From Rhizobium altiplani (lineage in GTDB: Bacteria; Pseudomonadota; Alphaproteobacteria; Rhizobiales; Rhizobiaceae): a stretch of 64,000 nt of DNA. The stretch is from NCBI RefSeq assembly GCF_001542405.1, contig NZ_LNCD01000034.1, forward strand, positions 62,001-126,000, in the 5' to 3' direction. Below, one piece after another: positions 46,482 through 55,604 of this stretch (within the stretch, counting starts at the first letter, position 1; each line of letters starts with the position of its first letter). The notes under the pieces were generated by a model, which was given only the letters and a program-made list of their open reading frames with translations, had not been told where the DNA came from and ran no database searches. Made by a program: the position numbers and the translations under genes.

Positions 46482-49400
46482 CAGAAACGAACTTTGAATG
46501 TGCCCTTCACGGCACGTCCCCAACCAGGAACACCCGGCGTTATTTCAAATTTCTCATCGAGGAGGTTGAACGCAGCCACTTCAAGAGCAAAGCGCTTGTC
46601 GAACGGCTCCCATATCATATTGGCATCAAGCGTCCAGAAGTCATCAAGCTCCGTCCCGATGTCGTCTCCGTCCCGTTTGCCGATATAATTCGCAGCGATC
46701 GTCGCTTTCACCTTCGCTTCGTTAACCCAGGTTAGAGCGACCTGACCCGAGTTGCGTGGCACGAACGGAAGCGCACCGCCAAAGTTGACGCTTGCTTCAT
46801 CCTTATTCTCCGAGTCCATACGAGCATAGGTCGCGGAAAGGCCAAACCCGTTCCCCAACGCAAAATTTGCCGTGACGCTTGCGCGGTCGAGGCTTGCTCG
46901 TTCCAAAGTCAAGCTATCGAAGGCGGGAAGCGCCGTCAGCGGCAGCCCGATCGTCATGTCGTGCAATTCCTGGTGCTGATAGCTCATGGACGTGAAGAAC
47001 CTGTCCGTCCACTGGGAATCCCATTGTAGTTGAGCCGTGTCGACGTAGCCATCGACTCCAACCGCAATCTGATTGGGCTGCAGCCCGACAATACCGATCG
47101 GGGCAAGTGTCGGAACGCCGATCTCGACGCTCTGACGCATGAATGCGGCGCGCAACCATTGATCTTCGACCGGCGCCCAGGCCACGCCCAATCGCGGCTC
47201 CAGCCGGCTGACATCCGTACCGTCTCCATCCAGCCACGTGGCATGGAGCGCGTATTCAGCCTTCAGGTCCGGAGTGATCTCGTGCAGCAAGTCTACGTAG
47301 GCGCGCGTCAGGTTTGTTCGATTGGATGCTTCTTCAGGGTCGATCGTCACATCCGGGACAAAAAGGGAAAACAGCTCGAAGAACTCGGCAAAGCCGCTGG
47401 CACGCGTGTCGATCCATCCTCCCTCAAGTCCGTAGCGCCAGGTCAAGCCGTTGTCAGTGCCAAGGCTGTGACTGATGGCTGCGACATAGCTTTTGGACGA
47501 TAGGCTTTCATTTGTGTGCCCGAAGGGAACGAGGTCCGGCGGGGGCCCTCCGAGGAAAGGCACAGCTGACTGATCGAACACGAAGTCATTCGTACTCTGC
47601 GACTTAACTTCAGAATAAAGCAGTGCCGCATTAACGATATTTCGGTAGCCGAATGTATGGCTCCAGCCTACGCCACTGTTGAGATTATCGAGACTGTTGT
47701 GTTCGCTGCGATAGAAGGGCAGTTCGGGCGGAGCGAGGTCAAATCCGAGAAGAGGAAAGAAGAGTTCGTCATTGAACCGGGCCGAAGGCGATGGATCAAG
47801 TGTCAGCGAATTCAGGTCGAAGTCGCTTCGGCTTTGATTGATGAAGGCAACCAGCCGATCCTCAGGGGTTAGAGTGGCCGTGATATAGCCGTTGGCGCTC
47901 AGCAGCTTGTTCTCGGTAGAGAAGTTTCCGAAGTTGGCATAATCTCCCTCGGCTGGAATTTCCTCCCACTCGAAATTGCCGAAAAAGCTGATCGGGATCG
48001 TCTCGTTGGCAAAGCCCTGAATCTCGGCTTCACCGACACGCCCGGTGTGGCCGCCAACGCTGTTTATGCCGCCACCGATAGAACCTTCGATAAATGGCGT
48101 GCGAAGGAGCGTGGCCGATCTCGACCGACCTGACAACATGTGCGGATCGAGCAGCAGTCCCTGGAACAGGGAGGAAAAGCTCGTTGCGTTGGCGGTGTTT
48201 TCAATCACGCTGTCGCCAAAGGTAATGGCGTTCTTGAACGGGTTGATACTTCCCTTGAGGGCCTGGTCAGTAAACCCGCTACCTTCAAACGGATCAAAGA
48301 CCGCGTCGCCGTAATATCGGCCCCAGGCGTCGAGGCCCTGCAAGCGAAACGCGTTGTTGAGCGTAGATCCGGCGTCCTGGTTGGCTCCAAGCGCGCTGAA
48401 ATCCCCGCCGCGGGCACGCGCGCGCCTCAGAAACTCCTGAGCGTTTGCTATCGCGCCGTCGGCATCGTAGTCGTCAATGGCAACGGCGGTTCGGAATGCT
48501 GCAATAACGGGATCATTCTTGTCCAGTCGGTCGGCATTCTCGAGCGCCTGATTTGAAGGGTCCCTGTTGCCACGCTCATAGTGGCCTGCGGCCAGCATGA
48601 GCTGCGCTTGCGAGTAGCTCGGATTGGCGGTGGATGCCGCCAGCAGGTCTTCGATCGCCTTTTCTCGTTCACCCGTCTGGAGATAGTAGCGTCCACGCGC
48701 AAGCAGTGCGACGTCGAAGGCTGGATCGGCGGCCAATGCCAGGTCGATCTCCCGCTTGGCTTCCTTCATGCGCGATTGGTCGAGATAAAGGATCGCAAGA
48801 TTGGCGTGGCTGATCGGATCGTCGGGATCGAGTTCGATCGCCTTTTTAAAGGCAACCTCCGCCTCACGGCTGGCACCGCGAGCGTCCTGCAGCAGGCCGA
48901 GATCATTCCATGCCATCGCGGAGCCTGGCGCAATCTCGATCGCTTTGTTCAGGTCTGCAAGCGCTGCATCGAGATTTCCCTCGAAGTCGGCGCGCATACG
49001 AGCGCGGGCCTGCAAGCCATCAGGATCCATGGGGTCGATCGAAAGTGACCGTTCGATCGCCTCCCGCATCTGGGCGCGGTCATTGATCAGAAGGGCCAGC
49101 TGTGCGCGCAGTGCCGGCAGCCGCGAATCCGTCGGATAACGCGCTTCTGCTTCCTTCATCGTCCTGATGGCCGCGGGAATATCTTCGAGGAAGCCGGCCG
49201 TATAGGCCTTCATAGCCGCAGCATAGGGACCTGTGATCGATGCGGGGGGCGTCTCCACATGATCGGGGTCGCGTAGCGAGCGGGAATAGTAGCCACCGTA
49301 GGCGGCAATGCTCCGGCGCTGCGGATCGAGTGCAGGCTCGGCCCGTGAAAACAGTCGTGCTGCATCGTCATAGCGTTTTTCAGCACCGGCGATCAGGGCT

Positions 49401-50257
49401 TCGATCAAATCTGCACGGGCGCTTTGGGTAACCGACAACTTGAGCGCCCGAGCTCTCGCCAACGACTTGAGTGCCTCCCGGCGACCATCAAATGACAACT
49501 GTACTTCGGCGAGCGTCAACCAGTCTTCCGCGGTTCTTGCTTCCGGTGTCCTGGCCTCGATGCGGCCGCGCTCGGACCTCATTTTCTCCATCGGCAGGGG
49601 CGAGGCAGGCATGAAGGTAAAACCACCGCGCAGCGTTAGATAGAACAGCATCTGCTCGCGATCGTCTGGTGTCACAATGACCAGCTTGCGCGGTGCCTGT
49701 CCGATCGTCGCAACTGCCGCTTCGCCCTGTGCGACTTCGACGCTACCGTGCTCGTTTTTAAGCTCTACCCGGCCCTCGAGCACGATCAGCGAGGTCTGGT
49801 CGCCCTTGACCGTCATTGTCCAGTCGGTGCCACGAATGGCAGCGGCTGCGGCCGGTGTCTCGACCGTCAGGCCCTGGCCACCGCGCTGAGCGCGTGCCCA
49901 GATCGTACCAGATTGCAAATTGAGAATCGTGTCACCGTCGGCAGCCATCTGCTTGACCTGCAGCGCAGAATTGCGGCCCAGGCGCACCTGCGTGTGATCG
50001 GCAAACAGGATCGCCAATTGACCATTGGCATTGGTGCGCAGCACGTCGCCGCCGAGCAAGTCCTGATGAAGAGCGACGTTCTGCCAATCGGAAAGATCGA
50101 CGAAACGAACCTCTTCTCCCGTCTTGCGGTCAATCACCGAGCCGGCAGCTCGCGCGGTTCGCTGGATAGGCTCTGCTGCGGCGGGATGCGTCAAATATAA
50201 CGCAATCACCGCGATCGCTGTGCCCCCGCACGCGTATCTCGTAAATCTACCCCACAT
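46481..50257 (-). CDS. FecR-TPR-beta-barrel outer-membrane fusion protein
   Basis: 1258-residue exported protein. A signal peptide ends ~residue 28 (HPAAAEP). A FecR-like domain follows at ~45-190 (GGDVLRTNANGQLAILFADH, LQSGTIWARAQ, IRGTDWTM). Residues ~230-620 are TPR repeats (WNDLGLLQDARGASREAEVA, ISHANLAILYLDQSRMKEAK). From ~690 to the end alternating aromatic beta strands resemble a TonB-dependent-receptor barrel, and the terminal residue is Phe (FKVRF), as outer-membrane proteins require. No TonB box or plug is obvious. FecR proteins often accompany CHASE2 cyclases, but the attached barrel is unusual. It likely senses an outer-membrane or periplasmic condition and controls the cyclase. 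Confidence 0.82.
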   Translation of the reverse strand: MWGRFTRYACGGTAIAVIALYLTHPAAAEPIQRTARAAGSVIDRKTGEEVRFVDLSDWQNVALHQDLLGGDVLRTNANGQLAILFADHTQVRLGRNSALQVKQMAADGDTILNLQSGTIWARAQRGGQGLTVETPAAAAAIRGTDWTMTVKGDQTSLIVLEGRVELKNEHGSVEVAQGEAAVATIGQAPRKLVIVTPDDREQMLFYLTLRGGFTFMPASPLPMEKMRSERGRIEARTPEARTAEDWLTLAEVQLSFDGRREALKSLARARALKLSVTQSARADLIEALIAGAEKRYDDAARLFSRAEPALDPQRRSIAAYGGYYSRSLRDPDHVETPPASITGPYAAAMKAYTAGFLEDIPAAIRTMKEAEARYPTDSRLPALRAQLALLINDRAQMREAIERSLSIDPMDPDGLQARARMRADFEGNLDAALADLNKAIEIAPGSAMAWNDLGLLQDARGASREAEVAFKKAIELDPDDPISHANLAILYLDQSRMKEAKREIDLALAADPAFDVALLARGRYYLQTGEREKAIEDLLAASTANPSYSQAQLMLAAGHYERGNRDPSNQALENADRLDKNDPVIAAFRTAVAIDDYDADGAIANAQEFLRRARARGGDFSALGANQDAGSTLNNAFRLQGLDAWGRYYGDAVFDPFEGSGFTDQALKGSINPFKNAITFGDSVIENTANATSFSSLFQGLLLDPHMLSGRSRSATLLRTPFIEGSIGGGINSVGGHTGRVGEAEIQGFANETIPISFFGNFEWEEIPAEGDYANFGNFSTENKLLSANGYITATLTPEDRLVAFINQSRSDFDLNSLTLDPSPSARFNDELFFPLLGFDLAPPELPFYRSEHNSLDNLNSGVGWSHTFGYRNIVNAALLYSEVKSQSTNDFVFDQSAVPFLGGPPPDLVPFGHTNESLSSKSYVAAISHSLGTDNGLTWRYGLEGGWIDTRASGFAEFFELFSLFVPDVTIDPEEASNRTNLTRAYVDLLHEITPDLKAEYALHATWLDGDGTDVSRLEPRLGVAWAPVEDQWLRAAFMRQSVEIGVPTLAPIGIVGLQPNQIAVGVDGYVDTAQLQWDSQWTDRFFTSMSYQHQELHDMTIGLPLTALPAFDSLTLERASLDRASVTANFALGNGFGLSATYARMDSENKDEASVNFGGALPFVPRNSGQVALTWVNEAKVKATIAANYIGKRDGDDIGTELDDFWTLDANMIWEPFDKRFALEVAAFNLLDEKFEITPGVPGWGRAVKGTFKVRF

Positions 50258-50368
50258 ATTGGAAGGATTTGTCTGCCTATAGTTGAAAAGTCAAGCGCGA
50301 GGACCACAGGGATTTGCTTTGTTGCCGGAGTGTAATATTAGGGAAACACTTCAGCATGGGGATGCAAT

Positions 50369-50908
50369 GTGAGTGACGTCGAGAACACCACGGACTTTTT
50401 GAGTAGTTCGCCATCAAATACTGATATCAGTTCAGAGTACTTCGATCACATCAAGAAGATAAACGATATATTCTACGATCAAATCAAGATTTCAGACCAA
50501 AAAGCTGCGTATATTTTTACATTCATGCTCGCGTTTCTTGTTACATCGAGCGAGGGACGTGAGGTTTTTGCCTGGAGCCGCTACGCCCACGGGACGCCGG
50601 TAGGCATTCTTTTCTCCGGCGCGCTTGCTCTGGCTTCAATCTTTTCGATTCTTTCTGCGATTCTCGTCGTCCTGCCTCGGCACTTGAATTCGTCAACATC
50701 CCTGTTCTGGGGCACCTGGCACAAGCACCGAGGACACTTTTGTGAAGCCGCGGGCAAGCGCGACGCCGGCTATCTGTTTGAACAATACCTCGAAAACGCC
50801 GACATTCTTTCGACCATCGCGCGTGGAAAATACCGGTGCGTCGTCTGCGCATTCCGGGGGCTGATGGTGACCGTCGTGGCTTACATTCTCTTGCTTGCAG
50901 CGACGTAA
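50369..50908 (+). CDS. Two-TM protein resembling Pycsar effector (PycTM/DUF5706)
   Basis: 179 residues: a soluble N-terminus with DHIKKINDIFYDQIKISDQKA, a TM at ~45-63, a second TM at ~78-105 ending VLPRHL, a helical segment (RDAGYLFEQYLENADIL...RGKYRCV) and a C-terminal TM ~158-178. This matches my recollection of the PycTM family (SD/AD-x-KA before the first TM, P-R after the second, KY-R before the last). PycTM proteins depolarise the membrane when a cyclic pyrimidine nucleotide accumulates in phage infection. Translation starts at GTG 50369. The first ~200 bases are clearly AT-richer than neighbours, hinting at transfer. It is divergent from the FecR-barrel/cyclase pair by 111 bases. Confidence 0.6.
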   Translation: MSDVENTTDFLSSSPSNTDISSEYFDHIKKINDIFYDQIKISDQKAAYIFTFMLAFLVTSSEGREVFAWSRYAHGTPVGILFSGALALASIFSILSAILVVLPRHLNSSTSLFWGTWHKHRGHFCEAAGKRDAGYLFEQYLENADILSTIARGKYRCVVCAFRGLMVTVVAYILLLAAT

Positions 50909-51124
50909 GAGGCTCTGTCTTTTGGCATCCCTCGCATGGCACGGCCCCGCTTTGGCCATGTCGTAATGCGGAGCTCTCAGGTTTCACGGGCTTTTGGGCG
51001 CCCCCGCACGCGGAACCTTATGCCGATACCTGAACCCCGCCAATGGCGAGTGCCGTGTTCAGGGCGAGACGGTCATAGAATTATGTGAAGCATCGATGTT
51101 TCCTCGAGTTCCAGAGTGTTGATG

Positions 51125-51144
51125 GGCGGCCTTTTCAGGCCGCC
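51125..51144 (-). terminator. Hairpin overlapping the N-acetyltransferase stop codon
   Basis: GGCGGCC and GGCCGCC form a perfect 7-bp stem with a 6-base loop; on the minus strand the loop holds the TGA stop of the N-acetyltransferase gene. No T-run follows, so termination strength is uncertain. Confidence 0.45.
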
Positions 51145-51980
51145 TTGTTATGACCAATCGCCTGGATCTTTTCCCAGACCCGTCCGAGGTGGGGAACGTC
51201 GAGGTCGAAAAAGGTTTCGAACGTGTCCGCGAGATGGTCCGCGCTTGTGATGCGCAGCTCGCGAACGCTGTTTGGCGTTACGCTGCGCAAACGATCGTTC
51301 TGCAGGGCGACATAGCCGTCCGTGGTATGACGCAGAACGGCAAGCGCATTTGTGAACGGCGACCCCGGGTCCTGCGTCAACCAGGCATGCGTCGCTGCCA
51401 TGGCCGCCTCGTCGCTGTGGTCCGCCCGGAAATCGAAGCTGGGCGCTATACCCCGCATGTGATTGTTGAAGCGCAACCAGCCGTCATCTGTCGGCATGAT
51501 CGAAAAATCGAAACCGCGCTGGCTGATGGGTCCGACGGCAAGCGGGACGGGTTCGATGATGGCGTCGGCCACGCCCACTTCAGCGAGATAAGGTCGATGA
51601 AGATCGACCCGCAGCGTCAGGTGATTCCCGATCGCGATGTCCCCCAGTTTTTCACGGTCGACGCCGCCGCAAAGGCGGGTCACCCGAAAGCCGAGTGCAT
51701 CGAGAGCCGCACCGAAGAGGCCATTCATCTCGTAGCACCAACCGCCGCGCCTTCCTTCCACCATCTTGGCGAAAGCCGATCTTGGTGTGATCGAGGACGG
51801 CCACTCCATGAAGGCATCCAGCGCTTCCCATGTGAATGTCATGAGGTGGGCGCGATGCAGTCTCGACAGGCTCTGAAGGTCGAGAGAAATAGGCCGGGAG
51901 ACCCCGATCTTAGCAAGATAGGCATCCAGCTGATTGGCTGTCAGCGTCATTTCGTTTTCGTTTGAAGGCGCGCGTGTCAT
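51135..51980 (-). CDS. nat: Arylamine N-acetyltransferase
   Basis: 281-residue cytosolic enzyme that moves acetyl groups from acetyl-CoA to aromatic amines or hydrazines. The catalytic Cys82 is in RRGGWCYEMN and His120 in GNHLTLRV. The third triad residue, normally Asp in DVGFG, appears as Glu134 (PYLAEVGVAD). The N-terminal three-helix part and length fit the family. ATG 51980 has AGGAG at good spacing; ATG 11 codons later is possible. It appears to be monocistronic, with the cupin gene on the same strand 71 bases downstream-upstream respectively. Confidence 0.9.
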   Translation of the reverse strand: MTRAPSNENEMTLTANQLDAYLAKIGVSRPISLDLQSLSRLHRAHLMTFTWEALDAFMEWPSSITPRSAFAKMVEGRRGGWCYEMNGLFGAALDALGFRVTRLCGGVDREKLGDIAIGNHLTLRVDLHRPYLAEVGVADAIIEPVPLAVGPISQRGFDFSIMPTDDGWLRFNNHMRGIAPSFDFRADHSDEAAMAATHAWLTQDPGSPFTNALAVLRHTTDGYVALQNDRLRSVTPNSVRELRITSADHLADTFETFFDLDVPHLGRVWEKIQAIGHNKAA

Positions 51981-52050
51981 CCTTCGGTCTCCTTTCGATG
52001 GACCGTTATTGAATTCTCGATGCTGTATTTCAGGGTGGCTTGTCGCCGGA

Positions 52051-52515
52051 TCAGGCGACCTTGCGGCCTTCGACGGGCAGGAAGGTCAGGCCGAAATCCA
52101 TCGCGACAGAGGCGATTTGCTCGGGCGTTTCGGGCTTGCAAAGCTCGATGATCGGAAAGAAATTCTCGAACCCGCCGGGCGTCACAACGACCATGATATG
52201 GCCTTCGCTTTCGCCGACATTCCGGAAGCGATGCGGAACGCCGCGTGGCAGCGCGATGCAGCCCCCTTCCGTCAGTTCGACATAGTCACCGGCACACCAG
52301 AAACCGAAGCGGCCCGACAGGACACGGAAGAATTCATCCTCGCGCTCGTGCATATGAAGCGGCGGACCTTCTCCGGGCGGAACGGTGGCCTCAAACATAC
52401 CGAACGAACCGCCGGTGTTGGCCGCCATCATGCGTATGACATGCTTGCCGAACGCCATTGCCGGCGTTCCATGGTTCGGCGGCGATACCGCCGCATGCGT
52501 AAACTTCTCCATCAT
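52051..52515 (-). CDS. Cupin-domain protein
   Basis: 154-residue single-cupin protein. PLHMHEREDEFFRVLSGRF supplies the first metal motif (two His and a Glu), and PRGVPHRFRNVG supplies the second (His). Small cupins like this include dioxygenases, isomerases and binding proteins; no specific role can be assigned. It lies upstream of the N-acetyltransferase gene on the same strand and is divergent from the PNPOx-type gene. TGGAG precedes the ATGATG start. Confidence 0.88.
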   Translation of the reverse strand: MMEKFTHAAVSPPNHGTPAMAFGKHVIRMMAANTGGSFGMFEATVPPGEGPPLHMHEREDEFFRVLSGRFGFWCAGDYVELTEGGCIALPRGVPHRFRNVGESEGHIMVVVTPGGFENFFPIIELCKPETPEQIASVAMDFGLTFLPVEGRKVA

Positions 52516-52788
52516 TCACTCCAGGCTTCAGCCGTTTCGGTTGCGACTAATTCGTGCACGGACGGGTTCGGATGCCGTGCCGGTCCGACATGCCGGCATG
52601 ATCTCGGCGTTTGCAGCTTCGGTGGCATAGATCCACAAACGACCGGGCAGATGGTTATCCAGACGGTCCAATCCGTGCGGCGTTTCTATAGCGCGCAGGA
52701 AAAACGCGCGTTCCTAAAAGAATGTGCAAACCGTGCCGAATATCCTAAAAGGATGCTAAAGAGGGTTAGGACACGCAGGGGGGCGGCG

Positions 52789-53262
52789 GTGCAGGTCGAC
52801 GACAAGCTTCTCGATTTCTTCAAGCGACCGCTTATGTGCATCATCGCCGCCGCCGACGAAACGGGGCACCCATCCGCTGGACGCGGAGTCGGCTTCCACA
52901 TTTTCGACGACCGGGAGACGATCGACGTCATCTTCTCGTCCTGGCAATGGCCTCGGCTCGAAACCTCCGTCCGGCAGACGGGCCGGATTGCCGCCACCTT
53001 CGTCAGTCCATCTGACTATGTAAGCTTTCAGCTCAAGGGGGCCGCCTCGATGCGGGAAACTGAGGCACATGATATCGATTGTGCCGACCGCTTCATCGCG
53101 GCAGCCACGGGCGAGCTTGAAGCCCTTGGAGTGCCCGGACGCATCATTACGCCGTGGCTTACTGCTCGCGAGGCCAAGGTCGTCAGGCTTTCCGTGAGTG
53201 AAATATACATCCAGACGCCCGGCCCGCTTGCCGGCATGCTGGCTTTCGCGAGGCCCAGATGA
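52789..53262 (+). CDS. PNPOx-like split-barrel flavin/cofactor-binding protein
   Basis: About 157 residues with a pyridoxamine-5'-phosphate-oxidase-type split barrel: LLDFFKRPLMCIIAAAD, GRGVGFHIFDD, RIAATFVSPSDYVSFQLKG. Such proteins bind FMN, F420 or heme. GTG 52789 is preferred because homologues start ~9 residues before the LLDF helix; ATG 52753 is in frame. A pentanucleotide-rich AGGGGGG precedes GTG. The stop overlaps the next gene (ATGA at 53259), which encodes a second split barrel fused to GAF, so the two work together. Confidence 0.78.
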   Translation: MQVDDKLLDFFKRPLMCIIAAADETGHPSAGRGVGFHIFDDRETIDVIFSSWQWPRLETSVRQTGRIAATFVSPSDYVSFQLKGAASMRETEAHDIDCADRFIAAATGELEALGVPGRIITPWLTAREAKVVRLSVSEIYIQTPGPLAGMLAFARPR

Positions 53263-54602
53263 GCTTGCGTCTCAGCGACCTGTCAGCCTGCTTCGAAGGT
53301 GTCATTCCCTCCATCATCGCCACTGCCGCGGCCGACGGAACGCCGAACATCTCCTATCTTTCTCATGTGGTGCGGGTCGACGAAGACCACGTTGCCCTCT
53401 CCAATCAGTTCTTTGCCAAGACGGCGGCGAACGTGCGCGCCAACCCTCAGGTCGCGCTGATCCTCGTCGATGGCTTCACGGGCGACCAATTCCTGCTCGA
53501 CATCGGTTTCGTGCGCTCCGTCGATGCCGGCCAGCTGTTCGACAAGATAGCGCTCCAGCTCAAGGCGAGCAGCGCGCAGGTCGGCATGTCGGAGGTAATG
53601 CGGCTGCGGAGCGCTGATATCTTCCGTGTGCGCCGGATCGAGAAGGTCCCCTCCCCGGTGGAAACCGCGCGTAGCCCGACAGGCCGTGATCCCGTCAGCC
53701 TTCCCGCTCTCTCGGACGCAATCCGGGCCATCGAACGGCAGGGAGAAGCGGACGAGATCATCGATAGCCTCCTCGCCGGTATTCAGCGCGTTCTCGGATA
53801 TCGAAATGCGGTCGTGCTCATCCATGATAGCCATCGCGGCTGCCTGATCACGACCGGCAGCCTCGGCTACGACCGCTCGGGACTGGGATCCGAAATCGCC
53901 GGGAGCGAGGGGCTGATCGGCGCGGCGGCAACGAGCGGGCAAACGATCAAGGTCAGCGACATGAGCCGCGTGCGCCGGCTCGGGGAAGCGATCGGCATGG
54001 AGGCAGAGGCATCGGAAAACGCCACGCGTATCGTCGCCTTTCCGCAATTGCCCATGGTAATGAGCCAGATCGCCGTTCCCATGTCAGCTCGAGGCACCGT
54101 GACCGGAGTACTTTTCGTCGAAAGCGCGGAACGGCTGGCCTTTCGCGAGGAAGATGAGGCAGCCCTTGAAATTCTGGCGGGACAGGCCGCCAGCGCCTTA
54201 AGGGCGAGCGAACGGGAGGCGGCGTCGGCCGAGCCGGCGCAGGGTGCACCCGCGCTTGCATCCGAACCTGCGGCCAGCGGCCGGGATATCCGTGTTGTCC
54301 ATCATCGCGTGGACGACAGCGTGTTCGTCGACGGTACCTATATCGTGAAGGGCATTGCCGGTACGCTGCTTCGTCTGATGCTCGAATGGCACCTGAGCGA
54401 GGGCCGCAACGAGTTCACCAACAGGGAGATGCGGCTGGCCGTTGGCGGCCGGATGCCGGAGATCAAGGACAATCTCGAGACCCGGCTGTTGCTGCTGCGC
54501 CGGCGGCTCGAAGAGAAGCGGGCCCCAATCCGGATTGTCAGGGTCGGAAGGGGCCGCGTTCGTCTGGAAGCGGAAGGAGCACTCAGGTTCGACGGCGCTT
54601 GA
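53259..54602 (+). CDS. Split-barrel (PNPOx)-GAF-winged-helix regulatory protein
   Basis: 447 residues in three parts. Residues ~5-130 form a PNPOx-type split barrel (IIATAAADGTPNISYLSHV, NVRANPQVALILVD). Residues ~150-320 are a GAF domain (VLGYRNAVVLIHD, QIAVPMSARGTVTGVLFVES). Residues ~345-447 look like a winged-helix DNA-binding or phosphotransfer-like domain (FTNREMRLAVGG, then IRIVRVGRGRVRLEAEG as a wing hairpin). I infer a one-component sensor of a flavin/redox or small-molecule signal. The arrangement is uncommon and no precise function is known to me. ATG overlaps the previous stop. Confidence 0.72.
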   Translation: MSLRLSDLSACFEGVIPSIIATAAADGTPNISYLSHVVRVDEDHVALSNQFFAKTAANVRANPQVALILVDGFTGDQFLLDIGFVRSVDAGQLFDKIALQLKASSAQVGMSEVMRLRSADIFRVRRIEKVPSPVETARSPTGRDPVSLPALSDAIRAIERQGEADEIIDSLLAGIQRVLGYRNAVVLIHDSHRGCLITTGSLGYDRSGLGSEIAGSEGLIGAAATSGQTIKVSDMSRVRRLGEAIGMEAEASENATRIVAFPQLPMVMSQIAVPMSARGTVTGVLFVESAERLAFREEDEAALEILAGQAASALRASEREAASAEPAQGAPALASEPAASGRDIRVVHHRVDDSVFVDGTYIVKGIAGTLLRLMLEWHLSEGRNEFTNREMRLAVGGRMPEIKDNLETRLLLLRRRLEEKRAPIRIVRVGRGRVRLEAEGALRFDGA

Positions 54603-54630
54603 AAAGCGCTGCCGACGACGAGGCGTCGCG

Positions 54631-55494
54631 CTATCGGGCGAATTTGCGGGCAGCCGCCACGCAGGCAATCACCGCTGCGGTTACCGCAAACATCGTCCAG
54701 GTCACCGTTTCATGCAGCAGCGTTGCGGCAAGCGTCAGGCCGAGGAAGGGCTGAAGCAATTGCAGTTGACCGACGCTCGCGATTCCGCCTTGTGCCAGGC
54801 CCCGATACCAGAAAACAAAGCCGATCAGCATGCTGAATAAAGAGACATAGACGAGGCCCGCCAACGCAGGGGCATTGATGCCCGAGAAGCTTGTCGGCAT
54901 GAACCAGATCGATGCAAGGATCATCAGCGGCAGCGACAGAACGAGCGCCCAGGAAATGACCTGCCATCCCCCGAGTTTCCGCGAGAGCTTCGCCCCCTCG
55001 GCGTAACCAAGCCCGCAGACGACGATCGCCGCCATCATCAAGGCGTCTCCTAGGGGCGCAGCACTCAGTCCTTGCGCCACGGCGAAACTGCAGACCAGCG
55101 CACTTCCCATCACTGCAAAGAGCCAGAATGCCAACTTCGGACGTTCCCCGCCGCGGATCACGCCAAAGATGGCGGTGGCAAGTGGCAGGAGCCCGATAAA
55201 GACCACCGAATGTGCCGAGGTAACATGCTGCAGGGCAAGCGCAGTCAACAATGGAAAGCCGACCACCACGCCTGCGGCAACCACCACCAGCGATATCAGA
55301 TCATCTCTTGCCGGACGCTTCTCCTTGAACAGCAGCAACAGCAAAAGCGCCAGTGCTCCTGCAATTCCCGCTCGCGCCACTGTCAGAAACACCGGATCAA
55401 ACTGCATGACCGCCACACGCGTGGCGGGCAGGGAGCCGCTGAAAATCACTACGCCAATAAGGCCGTTAAGCCACCCAGATGCGGTGCGGTCCAT
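54631..55494 (-). CDS. EamA/DMT-family inner-membrane transporter
   Basis: 287-residue exporter with ten hydrophobic segments and two EamA repeats (FSGSLPATRVAVMQFDPVFL at the start, YVSLFSMLIGFVFWYRGLAQGG and QPFLGLTLAATLLHETVT in the second). These proteins export amino acids or metabolites. It is divergent from the MocR gene with only 110 bases between starts, so MocR probably controls it. Substrate unknown; an amino acid or vitamin B6-related compound would fit a PLP-dependent regulator. Confidence 0.9.
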   Translation of the reverse strand: MDRTASGWLNGLIGVVIFSGSLPATRVAVMQFDPVFLTVARAGIAGALALLLLLLFKEKRPARDDLISLVVVAAGVVVGFPLLTALALQHVTSAHSVVFIGLLPLATAIFGVIRGGERPKLAFWLFAVMGSALVCSFAVAQGLSAAPLGDALMMAAIVVCGLGYAEGAKLSRKLGGWQVISWALVLSLPLMILASIWFMPTSFSGINAPALAGLVYVSLFSMLIGFVFWYRGLAQGGIASVGQLQLLQPFLGLTLAATLLHETVTWTMFAVTAAVIACVAAARKFAR

Positions 55495-55564
55495 GTATAC
55501 ACTGCCTTTCTCACATGCCGTTCTTATCGGCCCAAAGCCATGGCAGCGCCAGCGACAATCTGGT

Positions 55565-55582
55565 ACAGTTCAACAAAACTGT
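55565..55582. promoter_or_regulatory. Inverted repeat in the EamA/MocR intergenic region
   Basis: ACAGTT-CAACAA-AACTGT is a perfect 6-bp inverted repeat 23 bases before the MocR start, preceded by TGGT. It is a candidate operator for the MocR protein. Confidence 0.4.
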
Positions 55583-55604
55583 TATGCCTGAGGTAGCAGT
55601 ACAG

